DNA from: an uncultured Chitinophaga sp. | GTDB taxonomy: Bacteria; Bacteroidota; Bacteroidia; Cytophagales; Cyclobacteriaceae | Length of the DNA stretch: 64,000 bases | Direction: 5' to 3' | NCBI GenBank assembly: GCA_902168205.1 | Contig: CABHOK010000002.1 | Span: 310,001-374,000, forward strand | Part shown: piece by piece, positions 52,084 through 60,848 of the stretch | Layout: every line of letters begins with the position of its first letter | Position numbering within the stretch: the stretch's first letter is position 1 | Notes under the pieces: generated by a model | Told to the model about the DNA's origin: nothing | Databases searched by the model: none | What the model saw: the letters and a program-made list of their open reading frames with translations, nothing else | Translations under genes and position numbers: made by a program

Positions 52084-52746
52084 ATGAACACAAAGCAAAC
52101 TATAGCGGTAATTGGTGCTACCGGCAACATGGGTGCAGGTATAGCACGCAATCTTTCAAAAGGTAATTACCGGTTGCTTCTTTGCGCCAACAACCAGGAA
52201 AAACTACAGGCACTGGTCCAGGACATTCGCAGGCATAACGCTGCAGCGGATATAGAAGCTGTTGATTGTACTGTTGAGGCAAGTTGGGAAGCTGATAGTA
52301 TAATCGTTGCCGTTCCTTACCCGGCCGAGAAAGAAGTTGCAGACAAGATTCGCAAAGTCGCCAATCAGAAGAGCGTGATCAGTATTTCCAATCCGCTGAA
52401 TGCCGCTTACAACGGCCTGACTACTGCACCGGATACAAGCGCTGCAGAAGAGTTGCAAAAGTTATTACCGAATTCAAAGGTGGTGAAGGCGTTCAATACA
52501 GTTTTCGCTGCCGATTTCGCAACACCTGTACTGGACGGCAAGCAGGTAGATTCTTTTATAGCTGGTAACAACCCGGAAGCTTTACAAACTGTTGCTGAAC
52601 TTGTAAGTGCAGCCGGACTCAACCCGGTTATCGCGGGCGATCTTTCCGTTAGCCGCACACTGGAGAATATGACGGTGCTGCTCATTCAACTGTCCATGAA
52701 GTATAACTATAATTGGCTGGCCGGTTGGAAAGTACTCCATCATTGA
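52084..52746 (+). CDS. NADPH-binding oxidoreductase, F420-dependent reductase-like
   Basis: A 220-residue Rossmann-fold protein of the family called NADP oxidoreductase, coenzyme F420-dependent. The start MNTKQTIAVIGATGNMGAGIARNLSKGNYRLLL carries the nucleotide-binding GxxGxxG, and SWEADSIIVAVPYPAEKEV and VVKAFNTVFAADF are typical of the group. It probably reduces or oxidises a small redox cofactor with NADPH; F420 itself is not expected in Bacteroidota, so the true partner is unknown. It is the first gene behind the module 2 operator and precedes the ester-cyclase-like lipoprotein by 27 bases. Confidence 0.85.
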   Translation: MNTKQTIAVIGATGNMGAGIARNLSKGNYRLLLCANNQEKLQALVQDIRRHNAAADIEAVDCTVEASWEADSIIVAVPYPAEKEVADKIRKVANQKSVISISNPLNAAYNGLTTAPDTSAAEELQKLLPNSKVVKAFNTVFAADFATPVLDGKQVDSFIAGNNPEALQTVAELVSAAGLNPVIAGDLSVSRTLENMTVLLIQLSMKYNYNWLAGWKVLHH

Positions 52747-52773
52747 TCTGAACTAAACACAAAACTATAAAAT

Positions 52774-53358
52774 ATGAAAACAAACAACTTTACTTCATGG
52801 CGTATGCTCTACGCCTTTCTTGCCGTGCTGATCGTTTTACAAAGCTGTGAGCAGCGCGCATCATCACCGTACTCTCAAACCCAGGTGGATAGTTTGAAGA
52901 ATATAGCGATTCAACTGGTAGCTTCGAATGACAGTATATCCAAACACCTGAAGACCTTTGATGAATTGGACTTTGATGTGTTCAGTAATCAGAAGTGGGA
53001 TCGCCTGAAGGAGAGTCATGCATCCAACATTAAAGTATACTGGCCGGATGGACACGTAACAGAAGGTATCGATGTGCATATTGAAGACCTGAAGAAGTTA
53101 TTTGTTCACGCACCGGATACACGCATAAAAGAACACCCTATAAAATTCGGGTCCGGAAATTATACCCTGGTAACCGGTGTCTTCGAAGGTACCTTTACCA
53201 AACCTATGCCGATCGGAAACGGTAAATTTATACAGCCCACCGGCAAAGCTTTTAAAATGCCGATGGCCACGGTAGGTATATGGGAGAATGGTGTGATGAA
53301 GGAAGAACATCTCTTTTGGGACAATCAAACATACGCCACACAACTCGGTCTTAAATAA
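52774..53358 (+). CDS. SnoaL-like ester cyclase lipoprotein
   Basis: A 194-residue exported lipoprotein with signal MLYAFLAVLIVLQSCEQRASS, lipidated Cys near residue 26. The mature part is a SnoaL-type polyketide-cyclase-like fold: FSNQKWDRLKESHASNIKVYWPDGHVTEGIDVHIEDLKKLF, GSGNYTLVTGVFEGTFTKPM and GIWENGVMKEEHLFWDN. It is related in fold to the cytoplasmic protein of module 1 but is exported. Reaction unknown. It shares the transcript with the Rossmann oxidoreductase and ends before a hairpin. Confidence 0.85.
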   Translation: MKTNNFTSWRMLYAFLAVLIVLQSCEQRASSPYSQTQVDSLKNIAIQLVASNDSISKHLKTFDELDFDVFSNQKWDRLKESHASNIKVYWPDGHVTEGIDVHIEDLKKLFVHAPDTRIKEHPIKFGSGNYTLVTGVFEGTFTKPMPIGNGKFIQPTGKAFKMPMATVGIWENGVMKEEHLFWDNQTYATQLGLK

Positions 53359-53367
53359 AGTATAGTG

Positions 53368-53405
53368 AACAGGGGAGCGGTGGCGAGGCTCCTCTGTTTA
53401 TCTTC
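53368..53405 (+). terminator. Probable terminator after the ester-cyclase-like gene
   Basis: AACAGGGGAGC and GCTCCTCTGTT pair over 11 bases with one G-T and an 8-9-base loop at 53368-53398, followed by a short T-rich stretch. The T run is weak, so read-through is possible. Confidence 0.6.
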
Positions 53406-53431
53406 GGTATATTTACAAAGGAGTGTTATAT

Positions 53432-54313
53432 ATGAAACGTAGTCAATTTATAAAGTCAATTGTAACAGGAACTATCGGTATGACAACATTATCAGCTTTC
53501 CGGGAATTTACTAATACGTTAGAAGAGCAGGAGCAGATTATGCCTGTGTTGTTTGTAGGACATGGTTCGCCTATGAATGGCATTGAAGACACAGCGTTTA
53601 GCAGGCGATGGACGCAGATGGCCAAAGAGATTCCTGTACCGAAAGCTGTGCTGGTTGTATCGGCTCACTGGTTTACCCGCGGTACTAAAATTACTGCGAT
53701 GGATTTTCCGGAAACTATACATGACTTCGGTGGTTTTCCGAAAGCGCTGTTCGAAGTACAATACCCCGCACCAGGTAACCCGGCTCTCGCCAAAGAGACC
53801 GCTGCCTTGGTTCACTCGGCACACGTTGAACTGGATCACGACTGGGGGCTTGATCATGGTACCTGGACTATTGTGCGACACATGTATCCGCAAGCGAATA
53901 TACCGGTGTTGCAACTGAGCATTGATTACACGAGGGCACCACAGTATCATTACGATTTGGCAAAGGAACTATATGCGCTTCGTAAGAAAGGTGTGTTGAT
54001 CATGGGCAGCGGTAACATGGTACATAATCTTGGAATGGTTGCCTGGGATAAAATAAATGTGGAGGGATATGCGTATGAATGGGCAACAACCATCAACGAT
54101 AAATTCAAGGAATTGATTATGGATGGTAATCACAAGGCGCTCATCAGTTACTCTGCGCTTGGTAAAGAAGCAATGCTGGCTATACCGACACCGGAACATT
54201 ATCTGCCGCTGCTATATACTGCAGGACTGGCAACGGGTAAAGACCCTATATCTTTCTTTAATGATCAGGCGGTAGGCGGTTCGCTTACCATGACGTCCGT
54301 AAAATTTGGTTGA
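53432..54313 (+). CDS. ygiD: DODA-type extradiol dioxygenase, exported
   Basis: A 293-residue member of the 4,5-DOPA extradiol dioxygenase family, which opens catechol rings using Fe or Zn. Metal-ligand segments VLFVGHGSPMN, VVSAHWFTRG, LDHDWGLDHGTW and RHMYPQANIPVLQLS are as expected. A preceding segment (MKRSQFIKSIVTGTIGMTTLSA) resembles a Tat-like or Sec signal, with KR where Tat has RR, so export is likely but not certain. The start ATG 53432 follows an unusual AAAGGAG ribosome site at about 53417, rare in this window. The next gene begins shortly after. Confidence 0.88.
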   Translation: MKRSQFIKSIVTGTIGMTTLSAFREFTNTLEEQEQIMPVLFVGHGSPMNGIEDTAFSRRWTQMAKEIPVPKAVLVVSAHWFTRGTKITAMDFPETIHDFGGFPKALFEVQYPAPGNPALAKETAALVHSAHVELDHDWGLDHGTWTIVRHMYPQANIPVLQLSIDYTRAPQYHYDLAKELYALRKKGVLIMGSGNMVHNLGMVAWDKINVEGYAYEWATTINDKFKELIMDGNHKALISYSALGKEAMLAIPTPEHYLPLLYTAGLATGKDPISFFNDQAVGGSLTMTSVKFG

Positions 54314-54370
54314 GTCATGCTATATGAAATAGTCTTTATTTTAATCAATACGTTAACGAACACTACGATC

Positions 54371-55045
54371 ATGCCCCATACATCCATAAACGAAGATTAT
54401 ACTTCTGAGAATCTGGCGCTGCATTACCTGGTGAGACAACCCACGGTGAAAACGTCCACGCACAAAGCAATTATACTCTTGCATGGTGTTGGCAGCAACG
54501 AGCAGGATTTATTTAGCCTGGCCGACCAATTACCGGGCGATTATTATATTGTAGCAGCGCGTGGCCAGTATACATTGGGACCCGGCCGATATGCCTGGTA
54601 TAATGTAGACTTCTCTACCGGTAAACCCGTTATCAATGCCGGGCAGGAGTTGTCGAGCCGCGAACTGTTGAAACAGTTTATCGGGCAACTGAAACAGAAA
54701 TATAGCCTCGATGAGGTATATATAGGTGGGTTTAGCCAGGGTGCAATCATGAGTTATAGTATAGGGCTCACCAGTCCGGAACAAGTGCGGGGTATCATGG
54801 CGCTGAGTGGGAGAGTGCTGGAAACCATACAGGCATCTGTAACTGGAAATAACAGACTGTCGCGCCTGAAAGTATTTGTGGCACATGGTACGCAAGACGG
54901 CACGTTGCCTGTATTTTATGCCCAACAGGCAAAGACATTCCTGCAAACCCTGAACGTTTCGTTAACGTATCACGAATATACCATGGGACATCAGATCAAT
55001 GCTGATGTGTTGGAGGATTTGGTCGCGTGGCTTAAGAAGGACTAA
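54371..55045 (+). CDS. Alpha/beta hydrolase, carboxylesterase/phospholipase-like
   Basis: A 224-residue serine hydrolase of the phospholipase/carboxylesterase group. The oxyanion region is AIILLHGVGSNEQDL, the nucleophile is Ser in GGFSQGAIMS, and the acid and base are in VFVAHGTQDGTLP and YTMGHQI. There is no clear signal, so it is probably cytoplasmic and may cleave small esters or lysophospholipids. I chose ATG 54371 (MPHTSINEDYTSEN), as the upstream extension is a hydrophobic run with no family match. It lies 57 bases after the dioxygenase gene and is probably co-transcribed. Confidence 0.88.
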   Translation: MPHTSINEDYTSENLALHYLVRQPTVKTSTHKAIILLHGVGSNEQDLFSLADQLPGDYYIVAARGQYTLGPGRYAWYNVDFSTGKPVINAGQELSSRELLKQFIGQLKQKYSLDEVYIGGFSQGAIMSYSIGLTSPEQVRGIMALSGRVLETIQASVTGNNRLSRLKVFVAHGTQDGTLPVFYAQQAKTFLQTLNVSLTYHEYTMGHQINADVLEDLVAWLKKD

Positions 55046-55076
55046 TTGGTTCCGTACAAAAACTATATCAAGCACT

Positions 55077-55745
55077 ATGAAAAAAAACATCCTGGCGCTG
55101 GTTGCTGGTATTGCCTGTAATCTTTCATTATCAGCACAAACAATTCAATTGGCGAATAATAAGCTGGAACCTGTAAAGGTATCGATGTCGGTTGAGACAT
55201 TGAAAGGTAAGCGCGCTGTAAAGGTTATAAAAGATTCCACCGTAGAAACATTTGATGAACCTACTTTTGTTAAACTGAAAGGTGTTGAATTCCAGGATGG
55301 CGCGATCGAGGTTAATGTATACAGTACATTACGGAAGGATGCCCCTGATTTTGCACGTGGATTTATAGGTGTTGCCTTCCGGATTAACGATGACAATTCG
55401 AAGTTTGAATGCATCTATATACGTCCTGCCAACGGCCGGGCTGGCGACCAGGTAAGGCGAAACCATAGTATTCAGTACTTCGCCTACCCTGACTATAAGT
55501 TTCAACGATTACGAAAGGAATTTCCTGAGCAATATGAATCCTATGCAGATATAGGGTTAAAGGAATGGATCCGTATGAAGATAATCGTGAAGGGTTCGCA
55601 GGCAAAGTTATACCTGAATAATCAAAAGGAACCCTCGCTTATTGTCAACGATCTGAAGCTCGGTACAGATGCGAAGGGAGGCATTGGTTTATTTGTAGAC
55701 GTGGGTACGGAAGGTTACTTTTCGGATATAAAAATAATGAAGTAA
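55077..55745 (+). CDS. Exported DUF1080-like concanavalin-type protein
   Basis: A 222-residue protein with signal peptide MKKNILALVAGIACNLSLSAQ. The rest resembles a concanavalin-like jelly roll found in the DUF1080/GH16-like group: FIGVAFRINDDNSKFECIYIRPANGRAGDQVRRNHSIQYFAYPDYKF, SQAKLYLNNQKEPSLIVNDLKLG and GGIGLFVDVGTEGYFSDIKI. Such proteins bind or hydrolyse sugars, but no catalytic residue is clear here. The chosen start gives a good signal; a longer frame upstream would overlap the previous gene. The next gene is convergent, 16 bases away. Confidence 0.8.
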   Translation: MKKNILALVAGIACNLSLSAQTIQLANNKLEPVKVSMSVETLKGKRAVKVIKDSTVETFDEPTFVKLKGVEFQDGAIEVNVYSTLRKDAPDFARGFIGVAFRINDDNSKFECIYIRPANGRAGDQVRRNHSIQYFAYPDYKFQRLRKEFPEQYESYADIGLKEWIRMKIIVKGSQAKLYLNNQKEPSLIVNDLKLGTDAKGGIGLFVDVGTEGYFSDIKIMK

Positions 55746-55761
55746 CGATTCTCGTTCAATC

Positions 55762-55980
55762 CTAAATCTCATACGTCATCGGGGTGCATTCAAATCCCTC
55801 GGATTTTAAAAGCACCTCGATATATATTTCCGATACATGCCTGCAGGTAATACGTAACACCTTATCACAATCATCCAGATCGATCGTCCATTTTTTCACT
55901 CCGGCAACGCTGTTCATGGCCATTTGAAGTACTGGCAGATCGCGCTTGTCAACATTGGTTTTGAATAACAGGATATCCAT
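55762..55980 (-). CDS. Small HMA-like domain protein without metal motif
   Basis: A 72-residue cytoplasmic protein, MDILLFKTNVDKRDLPVLQMAMNSVAGVKKWTIDLDDCDKVLRI, with the beta-alpha-beta look of heavy-metal-associated domains but without the CxxC that binds metal. It may be a protein-protein domain or a relic. It is last in the leftward efflux region, 23 bases after the YceI-like gene. I am moderately sure it is a real gene because the frame is intact and its length fits. Confidence 0.6.
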   Translation of the reverse strand: MDILLFKTNVDKRDLPVLQMAMNSVAGVKKWTIDLDDCDKVLRITCRHVSEIYIEVLLKSEGFECTPMTYEI

Positions 55981-56003
55981 GGTATATACTTTCAGTTATG
56001 GGT

Positions 56004-56627
56004 TTATATAATCGTTGGATACAAATGTGAGAAATAGCCTGGCGGCAAAACTTGATCTTGGTTAAGATCGGAAGGTTGGTTATACGTTTTGCTGTCTTGT
56101 TTCCGGAACGCAACCGTGCCGTATAGCTGTATCTCATCACTGATGTCCCAGGACGATATCCCCCGGGCGATCCTGAAATCAGATCGTTTTATCGTACTCC
56201 TGAATTCAAGTTTCAGGAGCTTTGTTTTTTCGTCCGCGTGCGTTGCGTTGCTGTGGTTTGTTATTTCAAACACCACGTATTTTGATACTCCGCACAGGCA
56301 GAATTTTCCATACAGGAGATACTCGTTATCTCCCGTTTGTTCCCAATCGGTACTTTGAAACGTGATGGTCCTGTATTCGTTCACGCGAAAGCAGGATGAT
56401 CCCTTGAATCTTCTTTCAATCCATGCAGTCTTAGCCCTTACACTATCGGTATATATAGTCATCTTCAGAACAGCCGTTGAAAGATCACGTTCGGGTGATA
56501 GCATGGTAGCATCAAAGTCAGCAAATGTCCCGGTGAGTGTTTCCCCCATGGTTCGGTCAAGCGAAAAGCAAATGGAGGAGTGCCTGTGGTCGGATACATT
56601 GATTTGCGAAAGATGGTATCTGTTCAT
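56004..56627 (-). CDS. YceI-like protein
   Basis: A 207-residue protein of the YceI lipid-binding beta-barrel family: DRTMGETLTGTFADFDATMLSPERDLSTAVLKMTIYTDSV, RFKGSSCFRVNEYRTITFQS, YLLYGKFCLCGVSKYVVFEIT and FRSTIKRSDFRIARG. Most YceI proteins are secreted and bind isoprenoids, but here there is no signal peptide, so this one is probably cytoplasmic. It begins 30 bases after the RND pump gene on the same strand and may be the distal gene of that operon. Confidence 0.85.
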   Translation of the reverse strand: MNRYHLSQINVSDHRHSSICFSLDRTMGETLTGTFADFDATMLSPERDLSTAVLKMTIYTDSVRAKTAWIERRFKGSSCFRVNEYRTITFQSTDWEQTGDNEYLLYGKFCLCGVSKYVVFEITNHSNATHADEKTKLLKLEFRSTIKRSDFRIARGISSWDISDEIQLYGTVAFRKQDSKTYNQPSDLNQDQVLPPGYFSHLYPTII

Positions 56628-56657
56628 AATGACATGATTAATTATATATATAGCAGA

Positions 56658-59600
56658 TCACGAAATAACCGGACTTGTTTCCGGTTGAGAAGGTTGTCCT
56701 TTCCATCGATCGATGATCAGGTATATAGCAGGGACAACAAACAGGGTAAGGATCATGGAGCTTGTGAGTCCGCCAATAATTACCCAGGCCATGCCATTCT
56801 TGATCTCAGAGCCGGGCCCGGATGAAAGCGCTATCGGCAACATACCGAGTATCATGGCGAGTGTCGTCATCAGGATTGGGCGAAGGCGTTCTTTACCGGC
56901 CTCTACCAGTGCATCTTTTACAGCATGACCTTCCTTTTTTAACTGGTTGGTAAAGTCAACAATAAGAATGGCATTTTTGGACACCAGTCCCAACAGCATG
57001 ATCATTCCGATAATCGAAAATATATTCAGTGTTTCCATCGCGAGGGCGAGCGCAAGTAACGCACCAATCAGCGCCACGGGTATGGAGAACAACACTACGA
57101 ACGGGTATATAACGCTTTCGTATAGCGCCACCATAATCAGGTATACCAGTATAATAGCCGTGAGCAGGGCCAGTCCCAGGCTGCCAAAAGCATCGCCCTG
57201 GTTTTTTACATCACCTAAATATTCTACTGTTATACCGGCAGGTATCGTTACCTGTTTTACTTTCTCTTTGATATCCGAAGCTACCGTTCCGGTAGGACGA
57301 CCCACTACATTTGACTTTACCGTGATCGAATTTAACCGGTCGCTTCGCTGCAATACACTTTCACTTTGTCCGTTACCGACATCAGCAAACTGGCTGAGTA
57401 AAAATGTTTGTCCATCGTTGTTGGTAAATGGCAGGTTCCGGACATCCGCTATATCAGATCGGTTGTATTGATCAAGACTTATCAGGATATCGTATTCATT
57501 ACCGGCCTGCTTGAATTTACTTTTGTCATCGCCGCTAAAGGCATTTTGCAACGCACCGCCTACCTGACTAGCGTTGATTCCCAGCAGTGTCATTTTTTCG
57601 CGGTTCAGTTTTACATAAACTTGTTGCTTCTGGTTTTTTACCGAGAGTTCAACAAACTGAGTTCCGGGCACCGTGGCCACTATATCTTTATACTGTTCTG
57701 CTATTTTTCGAACCCGCTCCAGGTCTACACCTTTGATGGCGATCTGTATAGGAGCTGCATTGGTATTACCGGTAATGGACACCGGTGATACCGAAACTTT
57801 AATACCGGGTATAGATGCACTTAACTTTTGCTGGATACGAACACCGAAGTCTTCGGAAGAAATGTTTCGATCCTTTACATTTTTGAGACTCACCGTAAGT
57901 TCAGCCAGGTTAGCGCTGTTGCTGGTACCTGCTACACTTCCGGTAACAAAGCCAATACTCGAAAATACTTTTTCAACTTCCGGACTTTGCATCACAATCT
58001 GTTCAGCCTGTTGTGTTACCAGGTTGGTTTGGTAGATGGAGGCGGTAGGTGTGAGTTCAAGGCTGACCATAAGTTCACCCTGATCACCAGCCGGTATAAA
58101 GGCAGCACCGATAAAACCTTTTGCTACCAGCATAAGGGATGCTATAATAAGTATAATTACACCCGACAACAGGTAGCGTTTTTTGTGCAGCACAACGGTA
58201 AGAGCACTCGCATATATAGCTTTGATCGAATCGATAAAGCGTTCAAAGCCCAGGTTCAGTTTGCCCCACCATGTTTTCGGATCCAGCTCTGGAATTGATC
58301 CGAAGCGACTTGCCAGCATGGGCGTAATGGTGAACGACACAAACAAACTCATGAGTGTAGAGAATACGACCACCAGCGAGAACTCCCGAAGTATAGCACC
58401 GATGAGACCTCCGGATAATGCCAGCGGTAAAAACACCACAACGTCTACCAGCGTAATGGCCATGGCCGTAAAACCAATTTCATTACGACCATCAAGTGCA
58501 GCTTTCATACGATCAGCACCCATCTCCAGGTGACGGTATATATTTTCCAGCACCACAATGGAATCATCCACGAGTATACCAACCACAAGCGACATACCCA
58601 TCAACGACATCAGGTTGAGTGAGAAGTCCATGAGGTACATGGCAATAAATGTTGGTATAATGGACGAAGGCAACGCTACCAGTACAAACAACGAACTGCG
58701 TACGCTATGCAGGAAGGCAAGCATTACAATAGCCACAATCAATATAGCCAGACCAAGATCTTCAATAACGAGGTCTGCTGATCGAAGTGTATAAGTGGAC
58801 TGATCAGACGACACGATAAATTTGAGATCATCACCAGTATATTGCTCTTCCATGGTGGCGAAAGCTTTTCGTACTTCCTTACTTACATTCACTGCATTGG
58901 CATCCGATTGCTTGATGATTTGCACACCGATGGAAGGTAAACCGTTTACGTGGTTGATAGCCGTTGTGCGGGCGGTGGCATCGATCACTTCGGCAATATC
59001 TTTCAAATATATACTTCCGCTGCCCGGGCGCTGTCTCACGATAAGGTTACGAATCTGCTCAACCGAATTTACGTTAGCATCATACTGAATGGACAATTGC
59101 TTATCGGTTGTCTCAATTCTTCCGGCAGGAAAAGACTGGTTGGCTTGCTTCACGGCATCCGTCACTTGCGTAATACTCATGCCGTATGCATTTAGTTTAT
59201 CCTGGTTGATATTTACCTGTATCTGGCGTTCATCACCACCAATGATATTCACTTGTCCTACACCCGTAACATTTTGCAGCACCGGCCGGAGTTGTTTATC
59301 TACAAGGTCGTATAGATTTCGCGGGGCCAGTCGGGAAGTGATACCGGCACGAATTACTGGTGTCTCTTCGAGATTTACTTTACTGACGATGGGACGATCT
59401 ATATCTGCCGGCAGATCATTCAATACCTGATCAGCCTTGCGCTGAATGTTCCGTTCGGCTTTATCTATATCCGTTCCGCTTTTCAACTGAATGGCAATCT
59501 GCGATACACCTTCCTGCGAAGTAGAGGTAATTTTATCAAGGCCTTCCACCGAAGCAAAGGCATCTTCCAGTTTCCGCGTCACTGACGTTTCCACTTCTGC

Positions 59601-59768
59601 TGCCGAAGCACCGGGATATACTGTGCTGATGGAAACTGTAGCCACTTCTATTTTCGGAAGCAGGTTATAGTTCAGTTTAAAATAACATTGCACCCCGAAG
59701 AGAATGAGCACGGTAAATATTACAATGATCAGTAAAGGCCGCTTAACGGCAACTTCTGCTATTGACAT
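56658..59768 (-). CDS. RND efflux pump, inner-membrane transporter
   Basis: A 1036-residue HAE1-type RND proton antiporter that exports drugs, detergents or other small molecules through the periplasm with the membrane fusion and TolC proteins. Twelve membrane helices and two large periplasmic loops are present. It starts MSIAEVAVKRPLLIIVIFTVLILFGV; the proton-relay region is GMSLVVGILVDDSIVVLENIYRHLE with two Asp. The order of genes, outer-membrane protein, TolC, fusion protein, pump, is the usual operon. It begins 12 bases after the fusion protein stop. Confidence 0.95.
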   Translation of the reverse strand: MSIAEVAVKRPLLIIVIFTVLILFGVQCYFKLNYNLLPKIEVATVSISTVYPGASAAEVETSVTRKLEDAFASVEGLDKITSTSQEGVSQIAIQLKSGTDIDKAERNIQRKADQVLNDLPADIDRPIVSKVNLEETPVIRAGITSRLAPRNLYDLVDKQLRPVLQNVTGVGQVNIIGGDERQIQVNINQDKLNAYGMSITQVTDAVKQANQSFPAGRIETTDKQLSIQYDANVNSVEQIRNLIVRQRPGSGSIYLKDIAEVIDATARTTAINHVNGLPSIGVQIIKQSDANAVNVSKEVRKAFATMEEQYTGDDLKFIVSSDQSTYTLRSADLVIEDLGLAILIVAIVMLAFLHSVRSSLFVLVALPSSIIPTFIAMYLMDFSLNLMSLMGMSLVVGILVDDSIVVLENIYRHLEMGADRMKAALDGRNEIGFTAMAITLVDVVVFLPLALSGGLIGAILREFSLVVVFSTLMSLFVSFTITPMLASRFGSIPELDPKTWWGKLNLGFERFIDSIKAIYASALTVVLHKKRYLLSGVIILIIASLMLVAKGFIGAAFIPAGDQGELMVSLELTPTASIYQTNLVTQQAEQIVMQSPEVEKVFSSIGFVTGSVAGTSNSANLAELTVSLKNVKDRNISSEDFGVRIQQKLSASIPGIKVSVSPVSITGNTNAAPIQIAIKGVDLERVRKIAEQYKDIVATVPGTQFVELSVKNQKQQVYVKLNREKMTLLGINASQVGGALQNAFSGDDKSKFKQAGNEYDILISLDQYNRSDIADVRNLPFTNNDGQTFLLSQFADVGNGQSESVLQRSDRLNSITVKSNVVGRPTGTVASDIKEKVKQVTIPAGITVEYLGDVKNQGDAFGSLGLALLTAIILVYLIMVALYESVIYPFVVLFSIPVALIGALLALALAMETLNIFSIIGMIMLLGLVSKNAILIVDFTNQLKKEGHAVKDALVEAGKERLRPILMTTLAMILGMLPIALSSGPGSEIKNGMAWVIIGGLTSSMILTLFVVPAIYLIIDRWKGQPSQPETSPVIS

Positions 59769-59780
59769 GATTGCTTCTGT

Positions 59781-60839
59781 TTAATGAGATATACGAACCG
59801 GAGTACCTTCTTTCAAATTGATCTGCCCGGAGGTTACAACTACATCGCCTGTACGAAGTCCTTCGATTACCTGAATGTTGCCGTTCAGTTCTTTCCCGGC
59901 TTGAATCGCCTTCTGGTGTACAACACTATCGGAGACTATATATACCGATGCATTGCGTGTACTCTCCACCAATGCTTCGCGCGGAATAACCAGCATTCTT
60001 TCCGAAGTGTTTTTGGAGAAGTCAACATACACGAATGTGCCGGAACGCAGCAGCGAACGCTCGGTGTTGGTCATCATGATCTCAACATTATAGTTGTGTG
60101 TTGCATCAGCCTGCGGACTTATAAAACTTACGTTTCCGGAAAACACTTTTCCCGGGTATACGTCTGTGGTGATCTTTACCGGTTGTCCCTGCACTACCTG
60201 GTATACTTCGCTCTCGGTGAGATTAACAGCAACTTTAGCTTTGGAGAGATTGATAACGGTAGCAATCTCGCCACCACCGTTGATATACATACCTTGCTCG
60301 GCAGACTTTACGGATATTATACCGCTTATGGGTGCCTTGATCGAAGCATCGTCTATACTTTTCTTCACTTGGTTTACCTGGTTAACGGCATCCTGGTAAT
60401 TTTTGCTGATCTCGGTTACTTTTTCCTGTGTAGCAGCTTTACCCAGCCACAGTTCAGTATATATTTTCAGATCGTTTTCCAGTTTGGCGGCGTTGGTCTC
60501 TGCTTTTTGCAAATCAAGTTGCAGCGCCCGGTTGTCCATTACTGCGAGTACTTGCCCTTCGTTTACATGATCGCCCAGTTCAAAGCGTACATGCCGGAGT
60601 ATACCTCCGCTCAAGGCCAGTGCTTTTACTTCTTTGAATGGAGCAATGCTACCGGTTTTAATCATGCTTAGCTCCATCACCTTTTCTTCTGCCGTAGCAA
60701 CTTTTACCGGTATGCGTACGATTGTTTCCGTAGACTTGTTTTTCTTTTCATCGATCTTCTTCTTGTTTGCTGAAAGCTTGTAGGTGATCAATACAATAAT
60801 AAAGAAGCCAACGATACTGATGATATATTTACTTTTCAT
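59781..60839 (-). CDS. RND efflux membrane fusion protein
   Basis: A 352-residue HlyD/AcrA-type periplasmic adaptor. An N-terminal membrane anchor (about residues 5-24) is followed by the lipoyl-like half (LSGGILRHVRFELGDHVNEGQVLAVMDN), a coiled-coil hairpin (LQLDLQKAETNAAKLENDLKIYTELWLGKAATQEKV), the second lipoyl half (ASIKAPISGIISVKSAEQGMYI) and a beta-barrel domain. It joins the RND pump to TolC. It starts 9 bases after the TolC stop and ends 12 before the pump gene. Confidence 0.95.
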   Translation of the reverse strand: MKSKYIISIVGFFIIVLITYKLSANKKKIDEKKNKSTETIVRIPVKVATAEEKVMELSMIKTGSIAPFKEVKALALSGGILRHVRFELGDHVNEGQVLAVMDNRALQLDLQKAETNAAKLENDLKIYTELWLGKAATQEKVTEISKNYQDAVNQVNQVKKSIDDASIKAPISGIISVKSAEQGMYINGGGEIATVINLSKAKVAVNLTESEVYQVVQGQPVKITTDVYPGKVFSGNVSFISPQADATHNYNVEIMMTNTERSLLRSGTFVYVDFSKNTSERMLVIPREALVESTRNASVYIVSDSVVHQKAIQAGKELNGNIQVIEGLRTGDVVVTSGQINLKEGTPVRISH

Positions 60840-60848
60840 AAGATTTAA

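Noticed and set aside
57408-58298. Several plus-strand open frames of 120-156 codons over the RND pump gene
   Set aside because: They lie opposite a well-supported 1036-residue pump and share no motif with known proteins.
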